Shown: piece after piece, positions 35,464 through 46,252 of the stretch
Numbering within the stretch: the stretch's first letter is position 1
Layout: every line of letters starts with the position of its first letter
Notes under the pieces: generated by a model
Database searches by the model: none
What the model was told of the DNA's origin: nothing
What the model saw: the letters and a program-made list of their open reading frames with translations, nothing else
Source of the DNA: Massilia sp. HP4
GTDB taxonomy: Bacteria; Pseudomonadota; Gammaproteobacteria; Burkholderiales; Burkholderiaceae_D
DNA: 64,000 nt
Direction of reading: 5' to 3'
Assembly (NCBI RefSeq): GCF_005222695.1
Contig: NZ_STGG01000023.1
Span: forward strand, 1-64,000
Program-made: the position numbers and the translations under genes

Positions 35464-35481
35464 AAACGGACGGCGTACTCC

Positions 35482-36075
35482 ATGACGACAAAACTCGAGA
35501 CCCTTGAACTCGCCCTGAAAAATGCATTGGGCGAGGGCGTTGCCATGTCGGCGGCGCTGGGCGAAGTGACCGTGGTGGTCAAGGCGGCGGACTATATCCG
35601 CACCATGCAGACCCTGCGCGACGACGCGACCCTGGCATTCGAACAGATGATCGACCTGTGCGGCGTCGACTATTCGACCTATGGCGAAGGCACCTACGAA
35701 GGTCCGCGCTTCGCGGTCGTGGTGCACCTGCTGTCGATTTCGAAGAACTGGCGCGTCCGCGTGCGCGTGTTCTGCCCGGACGACGAGATGCCGCTGGTCG
35801 AGACCATCACCCCGATCTGGCGCGCCGCCAACTGGTTCGAGCGCGAAGCGTTCGACATGTACGGCATCCTGTTCGACGGCCACGGCGACCTGCGCCGCAT
35901 CCTGACCGACTACGGTTTCATCGGCCATCCGTTCCGCAAGGACTTCCCGGTCTCGGGCTATGTCGAAATGCGCTACGACCCGGAACAGAAACGCGTGATC
36001 TACCAACCCGTCACGATCGAGCCGCGCGAGAACATCCCGCGCGTGATTCGCGAAGAGACCTACGGGACGAAATAA
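35482..36075 (+). CDS. nuoC: NADH-quinone oxidoreductase subunit C
   Basis: Peripheral-arm 30-kDa subunit packing against NuoD. The 197-residue protein has the signature ERFAFDMYG-like sequence [18 protein letters not shown] (about 118-135) followed by [20 protein letters not shown]. NuoC and NuoD are separate here, unlike the fused form of E. coli. Its stop overlaps the nuoD start (TAATG). Confidence 0.96.
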   Translation: MTTKLETLELALKNALGEGVAMSAALGEVTVVVKAADYIRTMQTLRDDATLAFEQMIDLCGVDYSTYGEGTYEGPRFAVVVHLLSISKNWRVRVRVFCPDDEMPLVETITPIWRAANWFEREAFDMYGILFDGHGDLRRILTDYGFIGHPFRKDFPVSGYVEMRYDPEQKRVIYQPVTIEPRENIPRVIREETYGTK

Positions 36076-37328
36076 TGGCTGAGCTTAAGAACTACACCCT
36101 GAACTTTGGTCCGCAGCACCCGGCAGCGCACGGCGTGCTGCGCCTGGTGCTGGAACTCGACGGCGAGGTGATCCAGCGCGCCGACCCGCATATCGGCCTG
36201 CTGCACCGCGGCACCGAGAAGCTGGCCGAGACCCGCACCTACCTGCAATCGGTGCCGTACATGGACCGTCTCGACTACGTGTCGATGATGTGCAATGAAC
36301 ACGGCTACGTGCTGGCGATCGAGAAGCTGCTCGGCATCGAAGCGCCGATCCGCGCCCAGTACATCCGCACGATGTTCGACGAGGTCACCCGCATCCTGAA
36401 CCACCTGATGTGGCTCGGCGCGCACGCGCTGGACATCGGCGCCATGGGCCCGTTCCTGTACTGCTTCCGCGACCGCGAAGACCTGTTCGACGTGTACGAG
36501 GCGGTGTCGGGTGCGCGCATGCACGCGGCCTACTACCGTCCGGGCGGCGTGTATCGCGACCTGCCGGACACCATGCCGCAGCACAAGCAGTCGCCGATCC
36601 GCAGCGCCAAGGCGATCGCCGAGCTGAACGAACACCGCCAGGGTTCGGTCATCGACTTCCTGGACGCGTTCACGAAGCGCTTCGACGGCTATGTCGACGA
36701 ATACGAGACCCTGCTGACCGATAACCGTATCTGGAAACAGCGTACAGTCGGCATCGGTGTCGTGAGCCCCGAAGACGCGAAAGCCATGGGCTTTACCGGC
36801 GCCATGCTGCGCGGCTCGGGCATTGCCTGGGATCTGCGCAAGCACCAGCCGTACGCGGCCTACGACAAGGTCGAGTTCGACATCCCGGTCGGCACCAACG
36901 GCGACTCCTACGACCGCTACCTGGTACGCGTGGAAGAACTGCGCCAGTCGAACCGCATCATCAAGCAATGCCTGACCTGGCTGCGCGCCAATCCAGGCCC
37001 GGTGATGATCGACAACAACAAGATCGCGCCGCCGAACCGGATGGACATGAAGTCCAATATGGAATCGCTGATCCACCACTTCAAGCTGTTCACCGAAGGC
37101 TTCCACGTCCCCGAGGGCGAGGCCTATGCCGCGGTCGAGCACCCGAAGGGCGAGTTCGGCATCTATATCGTCTCCGACGGCGCCAACAAGCCATACCGCC
37201 TGAAAATCCGCACTCCGGACTACGTCCACCTGCAGAGCCTCGACGAGATGGCACGCGGCCACATGATCGCTGACGCGGTGGCCATCATCGGTACCCAGGA
37301 CATCGTGTTCGGCAGTATCGACCGATAA
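36075..37328 (+). CDS. nuoD: NADH-quinone oxidoreductase subunit D
   Basis: 49-kDa subunit that forms most of the quinone-binding pocket with NuoB. The 417-residue protein begins [20 protein letters not shown], with the HPAAHG loop lining the quinone cavity, and ends with [10 protein letters not shown]. It is hydrogenase-derived but lacks the Ni-binding cysteines. The start is the ATG overlapping the nuoC stop; open frame extending further upstream lies inside nuoC and was excluded. Confidence 0.97.
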   Translation: MAELKNYTLNFGPQHPAAHGVLRLVLELDGEVIQRADPHIGLLHRGTEKLAETRTYLQSVPYMDRLDYVSMMCNEHGYVLAIEKLLGIEAPIRAQYIRTMFDEVTRILNHLMWLGAHALDIGAMGPFLYCFRDREDLFDVYEAVSGARMHAAYYRPGGVYRDLPDTMPQHKQSPIRSAKAIAELNEHRQGSVIDFLDAFTKRFDGYVDEYETLLTDNRIWKQRTVGIGVVSPEDAKAMGFTGAMLRGSGIAWDLRKHQPYAAYDKVEFDIPVGTNGDSYDRYLVRVEELRQSNRIIKQCLTWLRANPGPVMIDNNKIAPPNRMDMKSNMESLIHHFKLFTEGFHVPEGEAYAAVEHPKGEFGIYIVSDGANKPYRLKIRTPDYVHLQSLDEMARGHMIADAVAIIGTQDIVFGSIDR

Positions 37329-37346
37329 GGGAAGGGCAGAGAGAAA

Positions 37347-37823
37347 ATGTTATCGCAGCAGTGCTACCAAAAAATCGATCGCGAGCTGGCCAAGTACCCA
37401 GCCGATCAACGCCAGTCGGCCGTGATGGCTTCGCTGGCCCATGCCCAGGTCGAACTGGGCTGGTTGTCGCCTGAAACCATGCAAGAAATTGCCGACTACA
37501 TCGGCATGCCGGCGATCGCCGTGCAGGAAGTGGCGACTTTCTACAATATGTTCAACATCAAGCCGGTCGGCCAGCACAAGATCACCGTGTGCACCAACCT
37601 GCCATGCGCGCTGTCGGGCGGCGAACGCGCGGCCCAGCGCATCAAGGACGCGCTCGGCATCGACTTCCGCGACACCACCGCCGACGGCAAATTCACGCTG
37701 ATGGAAGGCGAATGCATGGGCGCCTGCGGCGACGCACCGGTCATGCTGGTGAACAATCACCGCATGTGTTCGTTCATGAGCGACGCCAAGATCGACGCCC
37801 TGCTTGAGGAACTGAACAAATGA
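37347..37823 (+). CDS. nuoE: NADH-quinone oxidoreductase subunit E
   Basis: 24-kDa thioredoxin-like subunit with the binuclear cluster N1a. The 158-residue protein supplies the four cysteines as C-x4-C (CTNLPC, about 87-92) and C-x3-C (ECMGACG, about 128-132). The final codons overlap nuoF by ATGA. Confidence 0.96.
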   Translation: MLSQQCYQKIDRELAKYPADQRQSAVMASLAHAQVELGWLSPETMQEIADYIGMPAIAVQEVATFYNMFNIKPVGQHKITVCTNLPCALSGGERAAQRIKDALGIDFRDTTADGKFTLMEGECMGACGDAPVMLVNNHRMCSFMSDAKIDALLEELNK

Positions 37824-39115
37824 CCAGCCTGCACGACCGTCACATCAAACCGCTGATCCTCGCCAACCTGAACGGCGAAAACTGGCACCTGGCCGACTAC
37901 GTCAATCGTGGCGGCTATTCGGCGCTGCGCCGCATCATCGAAGAAAAGATCACCCCTGAGCAGATCATCGCCGACATGAAGGCCTCGGGCCTGCGTGGTC
38001 GCGGCGGCGCCGGTTTCCCGACCGGCCTCAAGTGGAGTTTCATGCCGCGCCAGTTCCCGGGCCAGAAATACCTCGTCTGTAATAGCGACGAAGGCGAGCC
38101 GGGCACGTTCAAGGACCGCGACATCATGCGCTACAACCCGCATTCGCTGATCGAAGGCATGACCATTGCTGCCTTCGCGATGGGCGTCACCGTGGGTTAC
38201 AACTATATTCACGGCGAGATCTTCGCGGACTACCTGCGCTTTGAAGAAGCGCTGGAAGAAGCACGCGCGGCGGGCTTTTTGGGCAATAACATCCTGGGCA
38301 GCGAGTTCAGCTTCCAGCTGCACGCCCACCACGGCTACGGCGCCTATATCTGCGGCGAAGAAACCGCCTTGTTGGAATCGCTCGAAGGCAAGAAGGGCCA
38401 GCCGCGCTTCAAGCCGCCATTCCCGGCCTCGTTCGGCCTGTATGGCAAGCCGACCACGATCAACAACACCGAGACCTTCGCGGCCGTCCCGTTCATCCTG
38501 AACATCGGCGCCGAGAACTACATGGCGCTCGGCAAGCCGAACAACGGCGGCACCAAGATCTTCTCGATCTCGGGCGACGTCGAGCGTCCAGGCAACTACG
38601 AAGTCCCGCTCGGTACGCCATTCGCGACCCTGATGGAACTGGCGGGCGGCATGCGCGGCGGCAAGAAGATCAAGGCCGTCATCCCTGGCGGTTCGTCGGC
38701 GCCTGTCGTTCCTGGCGACCTCATGATGCAGACCGACCTGGACTATGATTCGATCGCGAAAGCCGGTTCGATGCTGGGTTCGGGCGCCGTCATCGTCATG
38801 GACGAGACTCGCTGCATGGTCAAGTCGCTGCTGCGCCTGTCGTACTTCTATTACGAGGAATCGTGCGGTCAGTGCACCCCGTGCCGTGAAGGCACCGGCT
38901 GGATGTACCGCATGGTCCACCGCATCGAGAACGGCCAGGGTCGTCCGGAAGACATGGATCTGCTGAACAACATCGCCGACAACATCAAGGGCCGCACCAT
39001 CTGCGCGCTCGGCGATGCGGCCGCGATGCCTGTCCAGGCGATGATCAAGCACTTCCGCCAGGAATTTGAATATCACATCGAGCACAAGCACTGCCTCGTG
39101 CCCGCATACCTTTAA
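37820..39115 (+). CDS. nuoF: NADH-quinone oxidoreductase subunit F
   Basis: 51-kDa subunit that oxidises NADH through FMN and cluster N3. The 431-residue protein has the nucleotide/FMN segment [16 protein letters not shown] (about 56-71), [15 protein letters not shown] and [17 protein letters not shown] [19 protein letters not shown]. The N3 cysteines are in [14 protein letters not shown] (about 350-363), with the fourth in [10 protein letters not shown]. Confidence 0.97.
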   Translation: MTSLHDRHIKPLILANLNGENWHLADYVNRGGYSALRRIIEEKITPEQIIADMKASGLRGRGGAGFPTGLKWSFMPRQFPGQKYLVCNSDEGEPGTFKDRDIMRYNPHSLIEGMTIAAFAMGVTVGYNYIHGEIFADYLRFEEALEEARAAGFLGNNILGSEFSFQLHAHHGYGAYICGEETALLESLEGKKGQPRFKPPFPASFGLYGKPTTINNTETFAAVPFILNIGAENYMALGKPNNGGTKIFSISGDVERPGNYEVPLGTPFATLMELAGGMRGGKKIKAVIPGGSSAPVVPGDLMMQTDLDYDSIAKAGSMLGSGAVIVMDETRCMVKSLLRLSYFYYEESCGQCTPCREGTGWMYRMVHRIENGQGRPEDMDLLNNIADNIKGRTICALGDAAAMPVQAMIKHFRQEFEYHIEHKHCLVPAYL

Positions 39116-39136
39116 ACCAGGTCAGGTAACGATCAA

Positions 39137-41479
39137 ATGGTTGAAATCGAATTAGACGGCAAGAAAGTCGAAGTCCCACCGGGTTCCATGGTGATGGACG
39201 CCGCAAACAAACTCGGCACCTATATTCCGCACTTCTGCTATCACAAGAAATTGTCGATCGCAGCGAACTGCCGCATGTGCCTGGTCGAAGTGGAGAAGGC
39301 GCCCAAGCCGCTGCCGGCATGCGCCACGCCAGTGTCGCCGGGCATGATCGTGCGCAGCCACAGCGACAAGGCCGTGCAGGCCCAGAAGTCGGTGATGGAA
39401 TTCCTGCTCATTAACCACCCGCTGGATTGCCCGATCTGCGACCAGGGCGGCGAATGCCAGTTGCAGGATCTGGCCGTCGGCTACGGCAAGAGCGGCTCGC
39501 GCTACGAAGAAGAAAAACGCGTGGTGGCCCCGAAAGAAGCGGGCCCGCTGATCTCGATGGAAGAGATGTCGCGCTGCATCCAGTGCACCCGTTGCGTGCG
39601 TTTCGGCCAGGAAGTTGCCGGCGTCATGGAATTCGGCATGCTGGGCCGCGGCGAGCACTCCGAGATCACGACTTTCGTCGGCAAGACCGTCGACTCGGAA
39701 GTGTCCGGCAACATGATCGACCTGTGCCCGGTCGGCGCGCTCACCAGCAAGCCGTTCCGCTACTCGGCACGTCCATGGGAACTGCAGCGCCGCAAGTCGG
39801 TCTCGCCGCACGATTCGCTGGGCGCCAACCTGATCGTCCAGGTCAAGGGCGGCAAGGTCATGCGCGTGCTGCCGCTCGAGAACGAAGCGGTCAACGAGTG
39901 CTGGCTGTCCGATAAAGAGCGTTTCTCGTACGAAGCGCTGGACAATGCCGATCGCCTGACGAAACCGATGATCAAGCAGGACAACAAGTGGATCGAGACC
40001 GAGTGGTCGACGGCCCTTGAATATGTTGCCCACGGCCTGCGCAATATCCGCCACGAGCACGGCGCCGACAGCCTTGCGGCCGTCGCCACCGCCCACTCGA
40101 CCGTGGAAGAACTGTATTTGCTGAACAAGGCGTTCCGCGGCTTCGGTTCGGAGAATGTCGACTTCCGCCTGCGCCAGAGCGATTTCGCGCTGGACGGCCA
40201 GGTGACCCCGTGGCTCGGCATGCCGATCAACGATATCAGCAAGCTCAAGCGTGCACTGGTCATCGGTTCCTTCCTGCGCAAGGATCATCCGCTGGTCGCG
40301 ACCCGCCTGCGCGCTGCGACCAAATCGGGCCTGCGCCTGTCGCTGCTGACCGGTAGCGACGACGAACTCCTGATGAGGACGGCCCATAAACTGGTCGCCG
40401 CGCCAAGCGACTGGCTGGTTGCGCTGTCGGAAGTCGTGGTTGCCATCGCTGCCGACAAGAACATCGCCGTGCCAGCCGGTTTCGAAGGCATTGAAGCCTC
40501 CGATATCGCCAAGGCGATCGCCGCTTCGCTGGTCGTCGTCGGTGACGTCGAGGTGCCAGGCGCGATCCTGCTGGGTAACGCCGCCGCACAGCACCCGCAA
40601 GCGTCGCAAATCCACGCCGCCGCGCAGTGGATCGCCGAGCAGACCGGCTGCAGCTTCGGCTACCTGGTCGACGCTGCCAATACCGTCGGCGGCCACCTGG
40701 TCGGTGCTGTCTCTGGCAAGAAAGAGTCGATCTTCGCCACGCCGAAGAAAGCCTATGTGCTGCTGAACGCCGAACCGGAACTCGATGCGGCCAACCCGCA
40801 GCAAGCCGTCGCCGCCCTGAAGGGCGCCGAAATGGTGGTTGCCATGTCGGCCTTCAAGCACGGCATGGACTACGCCGACGTGCTGCTGCCGATCGCGCCG
40901 TTCTCGGAAACCTCGGGCACGTTCGTGAACTGCGAAGGCCGCGCACAGAGCTTCAACGGCACCGTGCGTCCGCTGGCCGAAGCGCGTCCAGCCTGGAAAG
41001 TGCTGCGCGTGCTGGGCAACCTGCTCGGCCTGCAAGGTTTCGACTACGACACCTCGGAAGCGATCCGCGACGAAGCCTTCGGCAAAGGCAATACCGACCT
41101 GTCGGCCAAGCTGAACAACAAGGCGAGCCTGGCGCCAACCGCGGGTTCGTACGCCCCGGCCGGCCAGCTCGAGCGCCTGACCGACGTGCCGGTGTACTTC
41201 ACCGACGCGCTGGCCCGCCGTTCCGAGCCGCTGCAGCGCACCGCCGACGCCAACGCGCCGCTGGTCACGCTGTCGAAAGCGGTCGCCGAATCGATCGGCG
41301 TCAATGCCGGCGACAAGGTCAAGGTCACCCAGGGCAGCGGTTCGGCCGTGCTGGTCGCCAATGTCGACAAGACCCTGCCGTCGAACGCAGTGCGTGTCGC
41401 TGCCGGCCACCCGGCCGTGGCCACGCTCGGCGCGATGTTCGGTTCCATCCAAGTTGAAAAAGCAGGGGAGGGCAAGTAA
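39137..41479 (+). CDS. nuoG: NADH-quinone oxidoreductase subunit G
   Basis: 75-kDa iron-sulfur subunit of 780 residues. An N-terminal ferredoxin domain binds N1b (C34 in HFCYH, then NCRMC and ACATP). A His-Cys motif [15 protein letters not shown] binds N5, and [12 protein letters not shown] with CPVGALT binds N4. After that comes a degenerate molybdopterin-oxidoreductase fold. The extra N7 cysteine motif seen in E. coli and Thermus just after CPVGALT is absent ([14 protein letters not shown]), as in mitochondria. It overlaps nuoH by TAATG. Confidence 0.96.
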   Translation: MVEIELDGKKVEVPPGSMVMDAANKLGTYIPHFCYHKKLSIAANCRMCLVEVEKAPKPLPACATPVSPGMIVRSHSDKAVQAQKSVMEFLLINHPLDCPICDQGGECQLQDLAVGYGKSGSRYEEEKRVVAPKEAGPLISMEEMSRCIQCTRCVRFGQEVAGVMEFGMLGRGEHSEITTFVGKTVDSEVSGNMIDLCPVGALTSKPFRYSARPWELQRRKSVSPHDSLGANLIVQVKGGKVMRVLPLENEAVNECWLSDKERFSYEALDNADRLTKPMIKQDNKWIETEWSTALEYVAHGLRNIRHEHGADSLAAVATAHSTVEELYLLNKAFRGFGSENVDFRLRQSDFALDGQVTPWLGMPINDISKLKRALVIGSFLRKDHPLVATRLRAATKSGLRLSLLTGSDDELLMRTAHKLVAAPSDWLVALSEVVVAIAADKNIAVPAGFEGIEASDIAKAIAASLVVVGDVEVPGAILLGNAAAQHPQASQIHAAAQWIAEQTGCSFGYLVDAANTVGGHLVGAVSGKKESIFATPKKAYVLLNAEPELDAANPQQAVAALKGAEMVVAMSAFKHGMDYADVLLPIAPFSETSGTFVNCEGRAQSFNGTVRPLAEARPAWKVLRVLGNLLGLQGFDYDTSEAIRDEAFGKGNTDLSAKLNNKASLAPTAGSYAPAGQLERLTDVPVYFTDALARRSEPLQRTADANAPLVTLSKAVAESIGVNAGDKVKVTQGSGSAVLVANVDKTLPSNAVRVAAGHPAVATLGAMFGSIQVEKAGEGK

Positions 41480-42570
41480 TGGCAACGCCCGGTTATATCG
41501 ATTCGTTCAACGCCGGCGGCGCCGACCTGCTCGGCCCGGTCTGGCCCCTGGTCTGGACCATCATCAAGATCGTCGCGGTGGTCGCACCGCTGATGATCGC
41601 GATCGCCTACGCCACCCTGTGGGAACGTAAATTCATCGGCTGGATCCAGATCCGTATCGGCCCGAACCGCGTCGGTCCTGGCGGCCTGCTGCAGCCGATG
41701 GCCGACGGCCTGAAACTCCTGATCAAGGAGATCGTGATCCCGGCCAAGGCGAACCGCAACCTGTTCATCATCGGCCCGATCATGACGATCATGCCGGCGC
41801 TGGCGGCTTGGGTCGTGGTGCCGTTCGGCCCGCAGTTCGCGCTGGCCGACGTCAACGCCGGCGTGCTGCTGCTGCTGGCGATCACCTCGGTCGAAGTCTA
41901 CGGCATCATCATCGCCGGCTGGGCCTCGAACTCGAAGTACTCGTTCATGGGCGCGATGCGCGCCTCGGCCCAGATGATCTCCTACGAAATCCCGATGGGC
42001 TTCGTGCTGGTGGTCGTGCTGATGGTCTCGGGCACCCTGAACCTGTCGGGCATCGTCGCCGGCCAGCAAGTGGGCATGTTCGCCGACATGGGGATCAACT
42101 TCCTGTCGTGGAACTGGCTGCCGCTGTTCCCGCTGTTCATCATCTACCTCGTGTCGGGCCTGGCCGAATGCGGCCGTCACCCATTCGACGTGATCGAAGG
42201 CGAATCGGAAATCGTGGCCGGCCACATGGTCGAGTACTCGGGTATGTCGTACGCGATGTTCATGCTGGCCGAATACGGCAACATGATACTGATCGGTACC
42301 CTGGCTTCGCTGTTCTTCATGGGCGGCTGGTCGGCGCCGTTCGCCTTCCTCGAAGTGGGCGGCACCATTGGCGGCTTCATCGGCTTCTTCTGGCTGTTCC
42401 TGAAGGCCTTCCTGTTCGTGACCTTCTTCATCTGGGTGCGCGGTACCTTCCCACGCTACCGCTATGACCAGATCATGCGCCTGGGCTGGAAAGTGTTCAT
42501 CCCGCTGACCCTGATCTGGCTGGTCGTCGTTGCCGTCTGGATGCAGACGCCGTGGAATATTTGGAAGTAA
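41479..42570 (+). CDS. nuoH: NADH-quinone oxidoreductase subunit H
   Basis: Membrane subunit of 363 residues with about eight helices, linking the quinone pocket to the proton channels. Conserved parts are [21 protein letters not shown] (about 51-71), the acidic quinone-funnel loop [18 protein letters not shown] and the final [19 protein letters not shown] segment. Confidence 0.97.
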   Translation: MATPGYIDSFNAGGADLLGPVWPLVWTIIKIVAVVAPLMIAIAYATLWERKFIGWIQIRIGPNRVGPGGLLQPMADGLKLLIKEIVIPAKANRNLFIIGPIMTIMPALAAWVVVPFGPQFALADVNAGVLLLLAITSVEVYGIIIAGWASNSKYSFMGAMRASAQMISYEIPMGFVLVVVLMVSGTLNLSGIVAGQQVGMFADMGINFLSWNWLPLFPLFIIYLVSGLAECGRHPFDVIEGESEIVAGHMVEYSGMSYAMFMLAEYGNMILIGTLASLFFMGGWSAPFAFLEVGGTIGGFIGFFWLFLKAFLFVTFFIWVRGTFPRYRYDQIMRLGWKVFIPLTLIWLVVVAVWMQTPWNIWK

Positions 42571-42579
42571 GGAACGGAC

Positions 42580-43068
42580 ATGTCTCGAATGAAAGAAATC
42601 CTCGGCAGCCTCATGCTGACCGAGTTGATCAAGGGCTTGGCCCTGACCGGGAAATATGCGCTGTCGCGCAAGATCACGGTCCAGTACCCGGAAGAAAAGA
42701 CGCCGATGTCGAACCGCTTCCGCGGCCTGCACGCGCTGCGCCGCTACCCCAATGGGGAAGAGCGCTGCATCGCCTGCAAGCTGTGCGAAGCGGTGTGCCC
42801 GGCGATGGCGATCACGATCGAATCGTCGCAGCGCGATGACGGCACCCGCCGCACCACGCGCTACGACATCGACCTGACCAAGTGCATCTTCTGCGGCTTC
42901 TGCGAAGAATCGTGCCCGGTCGACTCGATCGTGGAAACCCACGTGCTGGAATACCACGGCGAGAAACGCGGCGATCTCTACTACACCAAAGAGATGCTGC
43001 TCGCCGTGGGCGACCGCTACGAAGCCGACATCGCCGCCGCCCGCGAGGCGGACGCGAAGTACCGCTAA
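42580..43068 (+). CDS. nuoI: NADH-quinone oxidoreductase subunit I
   Basis: Ferredoxin-like subunit with clusters N6a and N6b, 162 residues. The two 4Fe-4S motifs are [18 protein letters not shown] (about 65-82) and [18 protein letters not shown] (about 104-121). An amphipathic N-terminal helix ([17 protein letters not shown]) lies on the membrane. Confidence 0.97.
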   Translation: MSRMKEILGSLMLTELIKGLALTGKYALSRKITVQYPEEKTPMSNRFRGLHALRRYPNGEERCIACKLCEAVCPAMAITIESSQRDDGTRRTTRYDIDLTKCIFCGFCEESCPVDSIVETHVLEYHGEKRGDLYYTKEMLLAVGDRYEADIAAAREADAKYR

Positions 43069-43090
43069 ACATAAGGGTCCTGGGTAAGTC

Positions 43091-43774
43091 ATGACATTTA
43101 CAACTGTTCTGTTCTACGTGTTCGCGGCCATCATGGTGCTGGCCGCACTGCGCGTCATCACGGCCAAGAATCCGGTCCACGCCGCGCTGTTCCTGGTGCT
43201 GGCCTTCTTCAACGCGGCCGGTATCTGGCTGCTGCTGAAGGCCGAGTTCCTCGCCATCGTGCTGGTGCTGGTCTATGTCGGCGCCGTCATGGTGCTGTTC
43301 CTCTTCGTCGTCATGATGCTCGACATTAATATCGACCGCATGCGCGAAGGCTTCTGGGGTTACCTGCCGGTGGCGTCCATCGTCGGCGGCCTGATCGTGC
43401 TCGAGATGGGCGTCGTGCTGTGGCACGGCTACAGCAACTTCGAGCAGAGCGCCGAAGCGGCTGCCCTGAACATCGGCGGCACCAAGGAACTGGGCCTGCA
43501 GATCTACACCCGCTACATCTACGGCTTCGAGATCGCCGCCGTGGTGCTGCTGGTGGCGATCATCGCCGCCGTCGCCCTGACCCTGCGTCGCCGCAAGGAC
43601 ACCAAAGCCATCGACCCGGGCCTCGCGGTTCGGGTCAAGCGTAACGACCGCCTCAAGATCGTCAAGGTCGCGACGGTCAACCAGCGCGCCATCGACGCAG
43701 CGAACGTCGAGAAGGCCGCAGCCGCTGCTGCTGCAGCTGCCGCCGCCGCCGCCGAACCGAAGGAGCCAAAATGA
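43091..43774 (+). CDS. nuoJ: NADH-quinone oxidoreductase subunit J
   Basis: Five-helix membrane subunit of 227 residues. Recognisable parts are [23 protein letters not shown] (about 28-50) and [22 protein letters not shown], containing the TM3 pi-bulge region. The C-terminus has a hydrophilic tail that ends in a run of 13 alanines and EPKEPK. The run lies just before the overlap with nuoK (ATGA). Confidence 0.95.
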   Translation: MTFTTVLFYVFAAIMVLAALRVITAKNPVHAALFLVLAFFNAAGIWLLLKAEFLAIVLVLVYVGAVMVLFLFVVMMLDINIDRMREGFWGYLPVASIVGGLIVLEMGVVLWHGYSNFEQSAEAAALNIGGTKELGLQIYTRYIYGFEIAAVVLLVAIIAAVALTLRRRKDTKAIDPGLAVRVKRNDRLKIVKVATVNQRAIDAANVEKAAAAAAAAAAAAAEPKEPK

Positions 43775-44079
43775 CCTTGACGCTCGCACACTACCTGATC
43801 CTGGGCGCGATCCTGTTCGCGATCTCGGTGGTCGGTATCTTCCTGAACCGGAAGAACATCATCATCCTGCTGATGGCCATCGAATTGATGCTGCTGGCGG
43901 TGAACCTGAACTTCATCGCGTTTTCCCACTACCTGGGGGACGCGGCGGGGCAGATCTTCGTGTTCTTCATCCTGACCGTCGCTGCCGCCGAGTCCGCAAT
44001 CGGCCTGGCAATCCTGGTGGTCCTGTTCCGTAACCTGGACACGATCAACGTGGAAGACCTCGACAGCCTCAAAGGCTGA
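43771..44079 (+). CDS. nuoK: NADH-quinone oxidoreductase subunit K
   Basis: A 102-residue, three-helix subunit related to MrpC. It keeps the two membrane glutamates needed for proton transfer, in [15 protein letters not shown] (about 31-45) and [14 protein letters not shown] (about 69-82). It overlaps nuoJ by 4 bp. Confidence 0.97.
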   Translation: MTLTLAHYLILGAILFAISVVGIFLNRKNIIILLMAIELMLLAVNLNFIAFSHYLGDAAGQIFVFFILTVAAAESAIGLAILVVLFRNLDTINVEDLDSLKG

Positions 44080-44118
44080 TGAGCTCGTCTCGATAACTAA
44101 TAACGAATAAGGTTCAAC

Positions 44119-46230
44119 ATGGCGGGGCAAATTTCAACCTCACTCTTACTGGCGGTGCCTCTGGCGCCGCTGGCAGGCTCGGCGATCGCCGGCCTGCTCG
44201 GCACCAAGTTCCTGGGCAATGTGGTCGGCCGCAAGGTGTCGCATACGGCGACCATCCTGGGCGTGCTGATCGCGCTGATCATCTCGGTGCAAACCCTGAT
44301 GGCCACGCTCGACGGCTTCAAGCTGAATGAAGATCTCTACACCTGGATGACGGTCGGCACGCTGAAACTGGCGGTCGGCTTCCAGATCGACACCCTGACC
44401 GCGATGATGATGTGCGTCGTGACCTCGGTGTCGCTGATGGTCCACATCTACACGATCGGCTACATGGCCGAAGACGACGGCTACAACCGCTTCTTCTCGT
44501 ACATCTCGCTGTTCACCTTCGCGATGCTGATGCTGGTCATGTCCAACAACTTCCTGCAGCTGTTCTTCGGCTGGGAAGCAGTGGGCCTGGTCTCGTACCT
44601 GCTGATCGGCTTCTGGTACACCCGTCCGACCGCGATCTTCGCCAATATGAAGGCCTTCCTGGTTAACCGCGTGGGCGACTTCGGCTTCATCCTCGGCATC
44701 GGCCTGATCCTGGCCAGCGCCGGCACGATGAACTACGTCGAAGTGTTCGACAAGGCCGACCAGCTGGCCCTGATGACCGTGCCGGGCACCGACTGGCCGC
44801 TGCTGACCGCCGCCTGTATCTGCCTGTTCATCGGCGCGATGGGTAAATCGGCGCAGTTCCCGCTGCACGTCTGGCTGCCTGACTCGATGGAAGGCCCGAC
44901 CCCGATCTCGGCACTGATCCACGCCGCAACGATGGTTACCGCCGGCATCTTCATGGTGTCGCGCATGTCGCCGCTGTTCGAGCTGTCGGATGGCGCACTG
45001 TCGTTCATCATCGTCATCGGTTCGATCACCGCGCTGTTCATGGGCTTTTTGGGCATCATCCAGAACGACATCAAGCGCGTCGTTGCTTATTCCACCCTTT
45101 CTCAGCTCGGTTACATGACCGTGGCGCTGGGCGTGTCGGCCTATTCGGTCGCCGCCTTCCACCTGATGACCCACGCGTTCTTCAAGGCACTGCTGTTCCT
45201 TGGCGCCGGTTCGGTCATCATCGGCATGCACCACGATCAGGACATGCGCAATATGGGCGGCCTGCGCAAATACATGCCGATCACCTGGATCACTTCGCTG
45301 ATCGGTTCGCTAGCCCTGATCGGTACCCCATTGTTCTCGGGCTTCTACTCGAAGGATTCGATCATCGAAGCGGTGCACGCAAGCACGCTGCCGGGTTCGG
45401 GCTTCGCCAACTTCGCGGTGCTGGCCGGCGTGTTCGTCACGGCGTTCTACTCGTTCCGTATGTATTTCCTGGTGTTCCATGGCGAAGAGCGTTTTGGCAA
45501 GGCACATGCTCACGATCATCATGACGATCATGCGCATCACAAAACTGCTGCGCACGACCACGCCGATCCGCATGCGCACCATGATTCGGATGCGCACCAT
45601 GAAGAAGAACACGATGACCACGGCCACCACGGCCTGGCCCCGGGCCAGAAGCCGCACGAGTCGCCATGGGTCGTGACCCTGCCGCTGATCCTGCTGGCGA
45701 TCCCGTCGGTTGTCATCGGCTACCTGGCGATCGGTCCTATGTTGCACGGTAAGTTCTTCGATGGCGTGATCACGGTCAATCCTGCTCACCCTGCGATGGC
45801 GGAACTGGGCGAAATGTTCCATGGCGCCGGCGCGATGGCCCTGCACGGTCTGCAGACCGCACCGTTCTGGCTGGCACTGGCTGGTGTCGTTGCCGCCTAC
45901 TACTGCTATATGGTCAACCCGCGCGTGCCGGCCTGTTTCTATGCCAAGCTCAAGCCGCTGCACACCCTGCTGGACAACAAGTACTACATGGATGCGTTCA
46001 ACCAGAAGTTCTTCGCTGGCGGCGCACTCGGCGTGGGCAAGGGCCTGTGGAATGTCGGCGACCGTGGCCTGATCGACGGCCTGGTCGTCAATGGCAGCGC
46101 CAAACTGGTGGGCTGGTTCTCGACCGTCACCAAGCGCGCGCAGACCGGTTACATCTATCACTATGCGTTCGTGATGATCGTCGGCGTACTGGCAGCGATG
46201 CTGTACTTCTTCCCGTTCTGGCGCGGTTAA
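44119..46230 (+). CDS. nuoL: NADH-quinone oxidoreductase subunit L, with His-rich loop
   Basis: Antiporter-like proton-pumping subunit at the distal end of the membrane arm. The 703 residues exceed the roughly 610 of E. coli. The core has [19 protein letters not shown] (TM5 Glu), [32 protein letters not shown]-type sequence and the lateral helix near the C-terminus. Between TM segments, at about residues 463-504, is a strongly His/Asp-rich insertion with 18 His in about 42 residues. Such a loop could bind divalent metal. Such loops occur in some betaproteobacterial NuoL proteins, from memory. Confidence 0.95.
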   Translation: [703 protein letters not shown]

Positions 46231-46252
46231 TCACAGGCAGAGATAAAGAAAA

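Noticed and set aside
35658..36074. N-terminal extension of nuoD inside nuoC
   Set aside because: NuoC is intact in its own frame, and NuoD homologues begin at the ATG overlapping its stop.
39152..41485. Open frame of 777 codons antisense to nuoG
   Set aside because: Translation has no domain-like features and mirrors nuoG codon bias.
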